Assembly (NCBI RefSeq): GCF_030347965.1
Contig: NZ_JAQIBD010000003.1
Span: forward strand, 186,001-250,000
From: Sulfurovum zhangzhouensis
GTDB taxonomy: Bacteria > Campylobacterota > Campylobacteria > Campylobacterales > Sulfurovaceae
Length of the DNA stretch: 64,000 bases
Reading direction: 5' to 3'
Made by a program: the position numbers and the translations under genes. Below the pieces are notes generated by a model. It had not been told where the DNA came from. It searched no databases and saw nothing but the letters and a program-made list of their open reading frames with translations. Shown here in pieces: positions 54,677 to 64,000 of the stretch (the first letter of the stretch is position 1; each line of letters opens with the position of its first letter).

Positions 54677-55489
54677 ATGTTTAAAAAAATCATACTTTTA
54701 CTAAGCCTGCTTTTTGCTGTTTCAGAAGCAAAAGTACTAGATGCCGTTGCAGTCACTGTAGATGGTGAAGCGATCACAACTGCCGAGATCAAGGCAGTAA
54801 GAGAACAGATGAATATCTCCAAAAAAGAAGCAATCGATATTTTGATCCAGGATCGACTTCAGCAGATTGCGGTCAAGGATATTGAAATACCAGAAAGTGA
54901 TGTTGACAAAAAGATTGCGATGATCGCTCAACAGAACAATATCAGTGTTCCTAAAATGCAAAAGATACTTAAAGAGCAAGGCACTTCATGGACACAATAT
55001 CGTTCGAACATTAGAAAGTCAATGAAAAAAGAAAAGTTCTTTGTTCAAAAAGTTGCTAAGGAGATGCCCGAAGTAACAGATGAAAAACTTATGGCCTATT
55101 ATCAAGAGCACCAAAATGAATTCATTATGCCTACAAGCATTGATGTGATCGAGTATAGTGCGCCTACAAAACAAGCCATGGAAACATTTATGAAAACGCA
55201 ACAAGGACTTGAGGGTACCCCACTAAGCAAAGATACGGCTACACTCAACCCGACCCTGCTGCAAATGATGATGCAGACACCAAACGGAGGGTTCACACAA
55301 CCACTTAATGCCGGGGACAGATACGTAGTGTACAGGGTCCAATCCAAGAACGGTCAATCTACAGTTGCATTTGACCAGGTCAAATCGTTGCTAGCGGGTA
55401 AATGGATGCAGGAACAAAGAGAAAAAGCACTGAAGGACTACTTCAAGAAAATGCGAACCGGTGCAATCATTGAATTTATAAGAAAATAA
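54677..55489 (+). CDS. SurA-like periplasmic chaperone/PPIase
   Basis: The 270-residue protein has a signal peptide ([18 protein letters not shown]), a SurA N-terminal helical domain ([32 protein letters not shown]) and a single C-terminal parvulin-like PPIase region that is poorly conserved. SurA-type proteins help outer-membrane proteins fold. It is shorter than E. coli SurA (which has two PPIase domains) and resembles Campylobacterota homologues such as Cj1289. It is followed 8 nt later by dcd. Confidence 0.82.
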   Translation: MFKKIILLLSLLFAVSEAKVLDAVAVTVDGEAITTAEIKAVREQMNISKKEAIDILIQDRLQQIAVKDIEIPESDVDKKIAMIAQQNNISVPKMQKILKEQGTSWTQYRSNIRKSMKKEKFFVQKVAKEMPEVTDEKLMAYYQEHQNEFIMPTSIDVIEYSAPTKQAMETFMKTQQGLEGTPLSKDTATLNPTLLQMMMQTPNGGFTQPLNAGDRYVVYRVQSKNGQSTVAFDQVKSLLAGKWMQEQREKALKDYFKKMRTGAIIEFIRK

Positions 55490-55497
55490 GGAAGATT

Positions 55498-56064
55498 ATG
55501 GGACTAAAATCCGACAAATGGATACGTGAAAAATCACTGAACGAAGAAATGATCACTCCTTTTTGTGAGGGATTGGTAGGCGAAGGTGTAGTCAGTTACG
55601 GACTTAGTTCGTACGGGTATGATATCAGAGTAGCTGATGAGTTTAAAATATTTACCAACATCAATGCTGAAGTTGTAGATCCAAAAGATTTCAATGAGAA
55701 CAATGTCGTAGACCACAAAGGTGATGTCTGTATCGTTCCGCCAAACTCTTTTGCCTTGGCTAGAACCGTGGAGTATTTCAAAATGCCTAGAGACACCTTG
55801 GCTATCTGTCTTGGGAAAAGCACCTATGCTAGATGCGGGATCATCGTCAACGTTACTCCTTTCGAACCGGGTTTTGAAGGACATATAACTATAGAGATAT
55901 CCAATACTACACCGCTTCCTGCAAAGATCTATGCAAATGAAGGTATCGCACAGGTACTCTTTTTAGAGGGAGATGAGCAATGTGAAACAACTTACTCTGA
56001 CCGCAAAGGGAAATATCAGAGCCAAACAGGGATTACACTGCCAAGAATTCTTAAAAACTCCTAA
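55498..56064 (+). CDS. dcd: dCTP deaminase
   Basis: Dcd converts dCTP to dUTP in thymidylate synthesis. The 188 residues carry [43 protein letters not shown] (with the catalytic E of the E-I-S stretch) and a C-terminal [13 protein letters not shown] block that closes the active site. AAGGA lies 7 nt before the ATG. It is probably co-transcribed with the SurA-like gene. Confidence 0.96.
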   Translation: MGLKSDKWIREKSLNEEMITPFCEGLVGEGVVSYGLSSYGYDIRVADEFKIFTNINAEVVDPKDFNENNVVDHKGDVCIVPPNSFALARTVEYFKMPRDTLAICLGKSTYARCGIIVNVTPFEPGFEGHITIEISNTTPLPAKIYANEGIAQVLFLEGDEQCETTYSDRKGKYQSQTGITLPRILKNS

Positions 56065-56067
56065 TAC

Positions 56068-56101
56068 TTTACGTATGACGTAACCTCACGTCATGCGTAA
56101 A
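56068..56101 (+). terminator. 14-bp hairpin after dcd
   Basis: TTTACGTATGACGT and ACGTCATGCGTAAA pair over 14 bp (one T-G pair) with a 6-nt AACCTC loop, 4 nt past the dcd stop. It is followed by a run of A, not T, so it may stop transcription only weakly or act as an mRNA end-stabiliser. Confidence 0.5.
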
Positions 56102-56156
56102 AAAAGATCTAATCACCTTCTAAACCTCTTACTTATTAAGCTTTTTTACTCTTTTG

Positions 56157-56165
56157 TGTTACAAT
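56157..56165 (+). promoter_or_regulatory. extended -10 promoter of topA
   Basis: TG-t-TACAAT lies 36 nt before the topA ATG, preceded by CTTTTG. Confidence 0.5.
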
Positions 56166-56201
56166 GCCAAAAAATCATACCACTATATAAAGTAAGTATC
56201 T

Positions 56202-58409
56202 ATGAAAAATTTAATTATCGTTGAGTCACCAGCAAAAGCAAGAACTATTACCAATTTTCTAAGTAAAGAGTACAAGGTAATTGCCTCCAAAGGGCATATC
56301 CGCGACCTTCCTAAGAGCACTTTTGGTATTACAATTGATGATGAGACAGGCGATCTTATACCTAAATATTCTATCCCCCGTGATGCCAATGCAACAGTCA
56401 AAGAACTTAAAAAACTAGCCAAAGATGCTGAAACCGTCTATATCGCAACTGATGAGGACCGCGAAGGAGAAGCTATCGGATACCATATCGCTATGGCTAT
56501 AGGGAAAAACCCTACGGATCTTCCTCGTATTGTTTTTCATGAGATTACTAAAAGTGCGATCATACATGCTTTAGAAAACCCGCGCCGTGTAGATATGGAC
56601 TCAGTGGATGCACAACAGACCAGACGTATGCTTGACCGTATCGTGGGATATAAACTTTCGCCTCTGCTTGCTAGCAAGATCCAAAAAGGTCTGAGTGCCG
56701 GAAGAGTACAAAGCTCTACACTCAAGCTTATTGTGGATAGAGAACGTGAGATCAAAGCATTCATACCTGAAGAGTACTGGAGCATTGATGCAAAATTTCA
56801 AAAAGATATCGATGCTTCCATCTATGAGTTTGATGGACTCAAAATCGAAAAGCTTTCGATCAAAAATGAAGCCGATGCAACAAAGATAACGACTACGGCA
56901 AAATCTGAAAGTTTTACCGTACTTTCAATAGAAACGACAACAAGAAAGACAAAGACACCTCCACCTTTCATGACCTCAACTCTACAACAAGCTGCATCAA
57001 CACAACTTGGATTCTCTCCGAAAAAAACGATGATGGTTGCCCAGAAACTCTATGAAGGGGTTAAAACTGACCAAGGTATTACCGGTGTCATCACGTATAT
57101 GAGAACGGACAGTATGAACCTGGCTAAAGAAGCTGTAGAGAATGCAAGGGACTATATCAAAAACAACTTTGGAGAAAAGTATCTTCCATCCAAAGCAAAA
57201 AGCTATGTAACAAAATCAAAGGGTGCCCAGGAAGCCCATGAAGCCATCCGTCCTACAAATGTACATTTTGATGCAAAAACAGCACCGGAATACCTCTCCG
57301 GTGACGAATTGAAGCTCTACCTTTTGATCTATAACCGTTTCCTTGCTTGTCAAATGACCGAGGCACAGCTTGAATCACAAACGATCCTTTTTAAAGGTGA
57401 TAAAACTATATTCAAAGCAAGTGGAAGAAAACTCCTTTTCGATGGATTCTACAAGGTTACCGGTTATACAGAAAAAGACAAACTCTTGCCTGAACTGACT
57501 CAGGGGGAAAGTGTCAGCCTTGATGATATCAAACAAGAACAACACTTTACCGAGCCGCCGGCACGCTATAACGAAGCAAGTCTTATCAAGAAGCTTGAAT
57601 CTCTGGGTATCGGACGTCCAAGTACCTACGCACCGACCGTGACGATCCTGCAGCAACGAAAATATATTGACATTGATAAAAAGCGTATCCATCCTACAGA
57701 TGTTGCATTTACTGTCACGGAAATGCTTGAAAATAATTTTCCTGAGATCGTTGACAGTGACTTTACCTCTAACATGGAAGAGGTGCTTGATCAGATCGGG
57801 GAAGGTCAGAAAGAGTGGCAGAAGGTACTTAAAGAGTTTTATACCCCATTCGTCCAAAAGATAGAAGAGGGCAAAAAAAGCATCAAAAGCCTTAAAGTGG
57901 CAACACCTACCGGTGAAATGTGTCCAAAGTGTGGTGCTGAACTACTTCTTAGAAAAGGACGTTACGGCGAGTTTGTTGCATGTAGTAATTTCCCTAAATG
58001 CAAGTACACAAAGAACACCGACGGCACTGAACCTGAACAACCTGAAGAGACAGATGTGAAATGTGACAAATGTGGAGCGCCGATGGTCATAAAAGATTCC
58101 CGCCGCGGAAAATTTTTGGCATGTTCTGCCTACCCGAAATGTAAAAATGCCAAACCTCTAAACCCTCCAAGAGAGCTGGATGTTCCTTGCCCTGAGTGTG
58201 GAGGAAAACTACAAGAAAGAGAAGGGAAACGAGGAAAATTCTTTGGATGTACGAACTATCCAAAATGTAAATTTATCGCCAACTTCGAACCGGTAAACAA
58301 AAAATGCCCGGAATGTAACTATACAATGGGAATAAAGACACTCCGCGGTAAAGACGTTTACGAGTGTTTTAAGTGTAAACATCGTGAGGATGTATCCAAG
58401 GAGAAATGA
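56202..58409 (+). CDS. topA: DNA topoisomerase I
   Basis: TopA relaxes negative supercoils. The 735 residues have an N-terminal TOPRIM (IVESPAKARTI, ATDEDREGEAIGYH), the catalytic tyrosine region ITYMRTDS (Y near residue 301) and a C-terminal array of zinc ribbons. Three are complete topoisomerase C4 zinc fingers, starting CPKCGAELLLRKG, CDKCGAPMVIKD and CPECGGKLQERE, and a fourth begins CPECNYTMG. The 3' end overlaps the MoxR gene start region. Confidence 0.97.
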   Translation: MKNLIIVESPAKARTITNFLSKEYKVIASKGHIRDLPKSTFGITIDDETGDLIPKYSIPRDANATVKELKKLAKDAETVYIATDEDREGEAIGYHIAMAIGKNPTDLPRIVFHEITKSAIIHALENPRRVDMDSVDAQQTRRMLDRIVGYKLSPLLASKIQKGLSAGRVQSSTLKLIVDREREIKAFIPEEYWSIDAKFQKDIDASIYEFDGLKIEKLSIKNEADATKITTTAKSESFTVLSIETTTRKTKTPPPFMTSTLQQAASTQLGFSPKKTMMVAQKLYEGVKTDQGITGVITYMRTDSMNLAKEAVENARDYIKNNFGEKYLPSKAKSYVTKSKGAQEAHEAIRPTNVHFDAKTAPEYLSGDELKLYLLIYNRFLACQMTEAQLESQTILFKGDKTIFKASGRKLLFDGFYKVTGYTEKDKLLPELTQGESVSLDDIKQEQHFTEPPARYNEASLIKKLESLGIGRPSTYAPTVTILQQRKYIDIDKKRIHPTDVAFTVTEMLENNFPEIVDSDFTSNMEEVLDQIGEGQKEWQKVLKEFYTPFVQKIEEGKKSIKSLKVATPTGEMCPKCGAELLLRKGRYGEFVACSNFPKCKYTKNTDGTEPEQPEETDVKCDKCGAPMVIKDSRRGKFLACSAYPKCKNAKPLNPPRELDVPCPECGGKLQEREGKRGKFFGCTNYPKCKFIANFEPVNKKCPECNYTMGIKTLRGKDVYECFKCKHREDVSKEK

Positions 58410-59326
58410 TGAATGAACTGGATGCGAAATTTGCTCCCATGGTTAAGACAGTAGCATCTGTGCTATATGGTAAAGAGGAAAGCATTACCCTTGCTCTTGC
58501 CGCTTTCTTTGCCAAAGGACATCTACTGGTTGAAGATATTCCCGGAGTAGGGAAAACAACCCTTGCCAAAGCACTTGCTTCATTGCTCGGACTTGAGTTC
58601 AATCGAATCCAATTTACTTCTGATCTGTTGCCGTCTGATATCCTCGGGGTCAATTACTTCAACCAGAAACAATCTGAGTTTGTTTTCAAAAAGGGCCCGA
58701 TCTTCACCCAGTTTTTGCTTGCCGATGAGATCAACCGTTCCATGCCGAAAACCCAATCAGCCCTGCTTGAAGCTATGGAGGAATCAAGTATCACTATCGA
58801 TGGTGAGCATTATGAGCTGCAACAACCTTTTTTTGTGATGGGGACACAAAACCCTTATGAAGAAGTCGGTACTTTTAAACTGCCGGATTCTCAATTGGAT
58901 AGATTTATCTGTGCGATGAGTATCGGTTATCCTGCACGTGAGGCGGAAAGAGATATCCTTGCTCACAATAAACCAAAAACCATCTCACAAGACACCACCA
59001 TTTCACTTGCCCAGATCAAGGAGATACAAGAGGCAGTGAGCAAAGTATACATGAGTGAGGCTTTGCTGGACTATATGCAAGAGATTATCGCGTTGAGCAG
59101 AAATGGTGTTTACTTTACACACGGTCTTTCTACAAGAGGGGCACTAGCACTGGCTCAAATGACACGGTCATGGGCTTATCTTCATGGAAGAGAGTATGCC
59201 ATTCCCGATGATGTTACTGCAGTGGCACCTTATGTCTGTCTGCATAGGCTGCATTTCAAAGAAGGCAAAACTACGATAGAGCGCATCAAAGATGTTATCA
59301 CTTCGAACACTCAACCAGACGCGTAA
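58409..59326 (+). CDS. MoxR-family AAA+ ATPase
   Basis: The roughly 305-residue protein has Walker A (DIPGVGKTTLAKAL), Walker B (LLADEINRSMPKTQSALLEAMEE), sensor 1 (GTQNPYEEVGTFKLPDSQLDRF) and the late HGLSTRGALALAQ block of MoxR. MoxR proteins act as chaperones with VWA-domain partners. Two in-frame ATGs stand in tandem at 58406 and 58409. The second is given because GGAG lies 5 nt before it. It overlaps the topA stop by 1-4 nt and heads a MoxR-DUF58-transglutaminase operon. Confidence 0.93.
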   Translation: MNELDAKFAPMVKTVASVLYGKEESITLALAAFFAKGHLLVEDIPGVGKTTLAKALASLLGLEFNRIQFTSDLLPSDILGVNYFNQKQSEFVFKKGPIFTQFLLADEINRSMPKTQSALLEAMEESSITIDGEHYELQQPFFVMGTQNPYEEVGTFKLPDSQLDRFICAMSIGYPAREAERDILAHNKPKTISQDTTISLAQIKEIQEAVSKVYMSEALLDYMQEIIALSRNGVYFTHGLSTRGALALAQMTRSWAYLHGREYAIPDDVTAVAPYVCLHRLHFKEGKTTIERIKDVITSNTQPDA

Positions 59327-60161
59327 ACGCCTGAAGCAAAAAGCTACACTTGGCTCACTGATAGTCGTATTAATGCTTTTTGGCCTTTTTCTTGAGGCCT
59401 ATATGCACAACTTCAACTTAGTCTATATCGTCCTTTTTTTTGTCTTTGCTTTGGCATTTGTCGCTTCACCTTTTGGAATATACAATATGTCTGGCCTCAC
59501 ACTTACCTTTCAGAGTTCTGATAGGCTTTTTGCCAAGGAAACATCCAATATCTACTTGGCCCTGACCAATAACAAAAGTGCTGAAAGCTTTGCACTAAAG
59601 CTTAAGTGTATGGATCAAGGCCTTCTTATCCCCTCACTGAAAGCACATAGCAAAGAGGTATTCACACTATCCCTTTCTCCTGATAAGCGAGGGAAATTGA
59701 ATATCGGTAATTGTCTGCTTCAAAGCTTATTTCCCTTGGCCACCATTCGTTTTCTTCTTCCTTTAAAGCTGGCTGTCTCTAAAGTCGTCTACCCCCGCCC
59801 AAAAGGTACAAGCTTGGAGGCATTTTTAAGCCGTCAAAAGGGACGATATGGACAAGAGAGCGATTTTGAGGGGATTACGCCTTATACAAGTAACGCTCCC
59901 TTAAGTAAAATACATTGGCCCTCCGTGGCAAAAGGAGAAAGTGCCCTTAAAAAATTTGCCTATGAGATACCGCTGGAACAACTGAACTTTGACTTTTTTG
60001 CAGCAGGAGAAAATGATGAATCCAGACTTTCACAGCTTACTCTCTGGATTCTGGAGTGTGAAGCACAAAATCTTGAGTTCCAAGTACAAATGCCTCAAGA
60101 AAACTTGAACTCAAAAAGGATGTCTATAGATGAGATACTTGAAAAACTGGCTCTCTACTAG
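59292..60161 (+). CDS. DUF58-like protein
   Basis: The 289-residue protein has two N-terminal membrane helices (about 18-36 and 42-62) and a soluble region with the DUF58 mark PYTSNAPLSKIHWPSVAKGE (usually P-x-D-D-x-R-x-I-x-W). The last part is short and divergent; a full VWA-type end is not obvious. It overlaps the MoxR gene by 35 nt and the transglutaminase gene by 32 nt, so the three are tightly coupled. Function in this family is unclear. Confidence 0.75.
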   Translation: MLSLRTLNQTRKRLKQKATLGSLIVVLMLFGLFLEAYMHNFNLVYIVLFFVFALAFVASPFGIYNMSGLTLTFQSSDRLFAKETSNIYLALTNNKSAESFALKLKCMDQGLLIPSLKAHSKEVFTLSLSPDKRGKLNIGNCLLQSLFPLATIRFLLPLKLAVSKVVYPRPKGTSLEAFLSRQKGRYGQESDFEGITPYTSNAPLSKIHWPSVAKGESALKKFAYEIPLEQLNFDFFAAGENDESRLSQLTLWILECEAQNLEFQVQMPQENLNSKRMSIDEILEKLALY

Positions 60162-62061
60162 ACCTACACCAATAAAGGTGCTTGATATCGCCTATATCAT
60201 TACCTTACTGCCATTGGTTTTTTTTATCAAGCTTCCTATAATGTTTTTCTTGCTGCTTGTCTTGATACTTCTTCTTATAGACAAGAAGCCTACAGCATTC
60301 ACCCTTATTGTTGTAGCTATCGTAGGAGCCGTTGCAATTTTTTTCTCACTTTATGGCAGCTTTAATTTTGCAGGGCTTTCACGGCTTAAACTTTTTGTTG
60401 AACTACTCGTTTATGTACTCTTAGTAGCTATTTCACTACAAAGGCTTACTAAAGAGATAAACTTTTATCTCAAAATTTCTCCTCTCTTGCTGCTGGCGAT
60501 GAGCCTCTTTTTCTTTCACTCTATACCGATGCTCATCTATGTTGTTTTCGAAGTCTTTATACTGACGACTATGCTGCTCTGGCAGATTATGCAAACGAAT
60601 GTCTATACGTCACTGAGAATCTCTTCTATGCTTTATATCGTTTCACTCCCTATCGTCATACTCTTTTTTATCTTTTTCCCACGTATCTCTTTTGAACATG
60701 CCAAATATGGATTTAAAGGGGATTTGACACATAGAAGCGGGCATGATGGACTCATGTATCTGGATGAGAATGCTTTGCTAGTCCCATCGCAGCGTATTGT
60801 TATGGAGGTAGGCTTCAAAGATAAGATACCCTCCCCTGAAAATCTCTATTTTAGAGGAAGCGTACTTTATAATAAAATCAACAATATATGGAGACCTTTA
60901 ACCACTCCACAAATACCTTTTAAACCTGATCTTCCCACAGGGAAAATAACCACCTATAAAGTAACCCTTTATCCTACAAACAAACGGTGGCTCTACCTGC
61001 TTGACACTCCGATATTACTCCCAAAAAACGCCAAGCTGGACTTTCATCTTGAAAGCACAATGCCCAAACCCATACAAGAGACATTTCTTTATAATGCAGG
61101 TTCTGTATTGCAATCTAGCTACAAAGGTACATTACCTGAGAGTCTGAAGGAAATTGCTTTAAATTATGACCTTAAGAGTGATCCAAAAACGCAAATGCTT
61201 GCACAGACCATTAAAACAAAGTTTAATGATCCGCATCTAAGGCTTAAAGAGGTCCAATCCTTCTTTAAAGCCCAGCAACTCACCTATACCATTAAACCAA
61301 AACCGTTTGATTTGAACAACTCAACAGATAGCTTTCTGTTTGATACAAAAGAGGGATATTGTGTACACTTTGCTGCAGCCTTCACAACACTCTCCAGGAT
61401 GGTTGGCATTCCCACCCGTATCGTAACCGGGTACAAACCGGATTGGTCAGACAGCATTGAGAATTACCTCATCATCAGAGAAAGTGATGCACATGCCTGG
61501 GTCGAAGTCTACTTAGACGGTTACTGGCGTAGAATAGAGACAACGTCATTTGCAAGCCACATCAAAGATAATACAAACCAAGAAAATAACCTGGAATCAT
61601 TTCAAAACAAAAAAGGTAATTGGGAGAAGATCAATTTATACCTGCATTATATTAAATATCAAATAGATACATGGATCTTGGAATATAGTTCTCTAAGCCA
61701 AAAAAAGCTCTTTTCCTACCTGAAAACAGACACTGTTTTTTTAGTCAAATTCATTTCCAGTTTCTTACTGCTGATTGCCCTGCTGATCTTGATCCTTTAC
61801 CTGCTCAATCAATCACGTTGTAGAGATACGCTTCAGTGTACACTCGATCCTCTTCTTCAAAAACTTGAAAAATTAGGCTTCGCAAAACTTCCCGGAGAGA
61901 GTCTTAACCGATATTTCATCAGGATAGAACAAACAGAGTATATCCCTTTATCCGCTCTCAATACGCTCTATCATCAACTTAGATATCAAAAAACGATACA
62001 GAATGACGCTCATGAACAATTTAAACAAGAAATCAAAAAAGTGAAAAAAAGTTTAAAATAA
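60130..62061 (+). CDS. TgpA-like membrane transglutaminase-domain protein
   Basis: The 643-residue protein has about six N-terminal membrane helices (to residue 185), a periplasmic transglutaminase core and one C-terminal helix (about 535-555). The core has C411 in EGYCVHFAAAF, GIPTRIVTGY and H455 in DAHAWVEVY. The third triad position, normally Asp in a D-P-T block, reads E470 (RRIETTS). It follows DUF58 with a 32-nt overlap and AAGGAT upstream. A MoxR-DUF58-TgpA order is common; the substrate is unknown. Confidence 0.86.
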   Translation: MRYLKNWLSTRPTPIKVLDIAYIITLLPLVFFIKLPIMFFLLLVLILLLIDKKPTAFTLIVVAIVGAVAIFFSLYGSFNFAGLSRLKLFVELLVYVLLVAISLQRLTKEINFYLKISPLLLLAMSLFFFHSIPMLIYVVFEVFILTTMLLWQIMQTNVYTSLRISSMLYIVSLPIVILFFIFFPRISFEHAKYGFKGDLTHRSGHDGLMYLDENALLVPSQRIVMEVGFKDKIPSPENLYFRGSVLYNKINNIWRPLTTPQIPFKPDLPTGKITTYKVTLYPTNKRWLYLLDTPILLPKNAKLDFHLESTMPKPIQETFLYNAGSVLQSSYKGTLPESLKEIALNYDLKSDPKTQMLAQTIKTKFNDPHLRLKEVQSFFKAQQLTYTIKPKPFDLNNSTDSFLFDTKEGYCVHFAAAFTTLSRMVGIPTRIVTGYKPDWSDSIENYLIIRESDAHAWVEVYLDGYWRRIETTSFASHIKDNTNQENNLESFQNKKGNWEKINLYLHYIKYQIDTWILEYSSLSQKKLFSYLKTDTVFLVKFISSFLLLIALLILILYLLNQSRCRDTLQCTLDPLLQKLEKLGFAKLPGESLNRYFIRIEQTEYIPLSALNTLYHQLRYQKTIQNDAHEQFKQEIKKVKKSLK

Positions 62062-62179
62062 TACACCTAAATGTTATTTCACTTCTAAAATGGCAATGAT
62101 TAATAATTCTTACGTCTACTTAATGCATGTTATTTGTATAAGATTATTTAATACTAATCACCTATCAGCAAAAATTCGA

Positions 62180-62185
62180 TAAAAT
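62180..62185 (+). promoter_or_regulatory. possible -10 for eno
   Basis: TAAAAT in AAAATTCGATAAAATATT lies 42 nt before the eno ATG. The spacer 62062-62227 otherwise contains AT-rich sequence and no gene. Confidence 0.35.
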
Positions 62186-62218
62186 ATTAGCATTTAAAAT
62201 AGTATATTGCAGACATAA

Positions 62219-63502
<1,284 letters not shown>

Positions 63503-63506
63503 CCAG

Positions 63507-63761
63507 ATGGAAGGGATACAAAGAGCAGGGGAAATCGCAGGTTTATCAATCAAAACTTTTTTGATAGGTCTGCTTGTGTTGTTGCTTTTTGGCATCTATC
63601 TTGGTATTCTAATCTATGGGGAAAATTCACTCACGGTTTTAGATCATCTAAAAGCAAAAAAAGAGGCATTAATTTATAAAAAAACAGCCTTAAAGGCTGA
63701 AAACAGAAGACTTCAAAAAGAGTACTTTGAGCTTAAGCAGCTTGAACCCAGTGAGAACTGA
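63507..63761 (+). CDS. FtsB/DivIC-like septum formation initiator protein
   Basis: The 84-residue protein has a short cytoplasmic end, one membrane helix (about 18-40) and a C-terminal coiled coil (LKAKKEALIYKKTALKAENRRLQKEYF-like region). This is the layout of FtsB/DivIC cell-division proteins. ATG 63507 lies 5 nt after the eno stop; a longer frame opens inside eno. No strong ribosome-binding site is seen, so it may depend on translational coupling to eno. Confidence 0.78.
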   Translation: MEGIQRAGEIAGLSIKTFLIGLLVLLLFGIYLGILIYGENSLTVLDHLKAKKEALIYKKTALKAENRRLQKEYFELKQLEPSEN

Positions 63762-63775
63762 AAGAGGAGTAAAAT

Positions 63776-64000
63776 ATGAAGCGGTATTTATTTATAGGAG
63801 TTGCACTACTATGCATGGGGTTAGAAGCATCTGATAACCCGTTTGATCTAAAAACAAATCTTAAAAATTTGGATGATGAACAGAGTTCTTTAATCTCAGA
63901 ACTGAGAAAGTCTAGTACCGAAGAAGACCTTGGGCTTGATGAGGATCTTGATACTATAGAAGAAGACAATGCAACTGATGAAGTACAGTCAACAGATCAA
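63776..64000 (+). CDS. exported acidic protein, N-terminal part (runs off the window)
   Basis: ATG 63776 follows GAGGAGT. The first 75 codons encode a signal peptide (MKRYLFIGVALLCMGLEA), then a very acidic stretch (SSLISELRKSS, DLGLDEDLDTIEEDNA). In related organisms the gene after eno and the FtsB-like gene encodes an AMIN-domain periplasmic protein. I recall this synteny but the domain itself is beyond the window end, so it is only a suggestion. Confidence 0.7.
   Translation, partial: MKRYLFIGVALLCMGLEASDNPFDLKTNLKNLDDEQSSLISELRKSSTEEDLGLDEDLDTIEEDNATDEVQSTDQ

Overview
The window reads as chromosome of a Campylobacterota (epsilonproteobacterial) species. The protein sequences look most like Sulfurovum or a close relative, which is a judgement from recognition and not from a search. 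Supporting signs are a futalosine-pathway menaquinone gene (mqnA), a PglB-type bacterial oligosaccharyltransferase, abutting but unfused rpoB and rpoC, promoters that show a strong (often extended) -10 and rarely a -35, and the gene order tRNA-tuf-rpmG-tRNA-Trp-secE-nusG-rplKAJL-rpoBC-rpsL-rpsG-fusA. There is no rRNA, insertion sequence, prophage or CRISPR array in the window.

Layout. 1-6.5 kb: the tail of an RBBP9/YdeN-like hydrolase, tsaD, then gyrB coupled to a degenerate GGDEF-EAL membrane protein and queF, followed by a small stand-alone helix-turn-helix protein, a DUF2853 protein and an unknown protein. 6.6-24.3 kb: the gene-expression supercluster, all on the minus strand. A consensus sigma-70 promoter drives four tRNAs and tuf. 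Further on come rpmG, tRNA-Trp, secE, nusG, rplKAJL and rpoBC, and then a separate rpsL-rpsG-fusA operon with its own promoter and long leader. The spacers of this cluster are full of perfect palindromes and foldable leaders. 24.4-31.9 kb: yaaA, mgtE and a ChaA-like cation exchanger, a small membrane protein, a SUI1/YciH protein, an FAD reductase with a VanZ-like protein, and a three-gene redox operon (BFD-like, DUF309, SagB-like double nitroreductase). 31.9-41.3 kb: a DksA-like protein, a LexA/CI-like S24 repressor, moeA, moaE and moaD (molybdopterin), mqnA, a two-gene sensory unit (periplasmic binding protein plus GGDEF-EAL enzyme), gltX and a ComEA-like protein.

41.4-54.5 kb: a glycan locus. 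A WecA/WbpL-type phosphoglycosyltransferase on the plus strand converges on a 13-gene minus-strand operon. That operon starts with a MarR-type EPS-associated regulator and runs through a Wzx-type flippase, a GT8 transferase, rfbA, rfbB, an SDR, a methyltransferase, further transferases and an acetyltransferase to pglB. Together these could build a lipid-linked oligosaccharide, flip it and transfer it to periplasmic proteins. The middle of this operon is clearly more AT-rich than its surroundings.

54.6-64 kb: a SurA-like chaperone and dcd, topA overlapping a MoxR-DUF58-transglutaminase operon, then eno, a FtsB/DivIC-like protein and the start of an acidic exported protein.

The least explained items are the binding-protein/c-di-GMP pair, the mixed-architecture N-glycosylation locus, the structured leader in front of moaD, and the dense palindromes in the ribosomal and RNA polymerase operon spacers.
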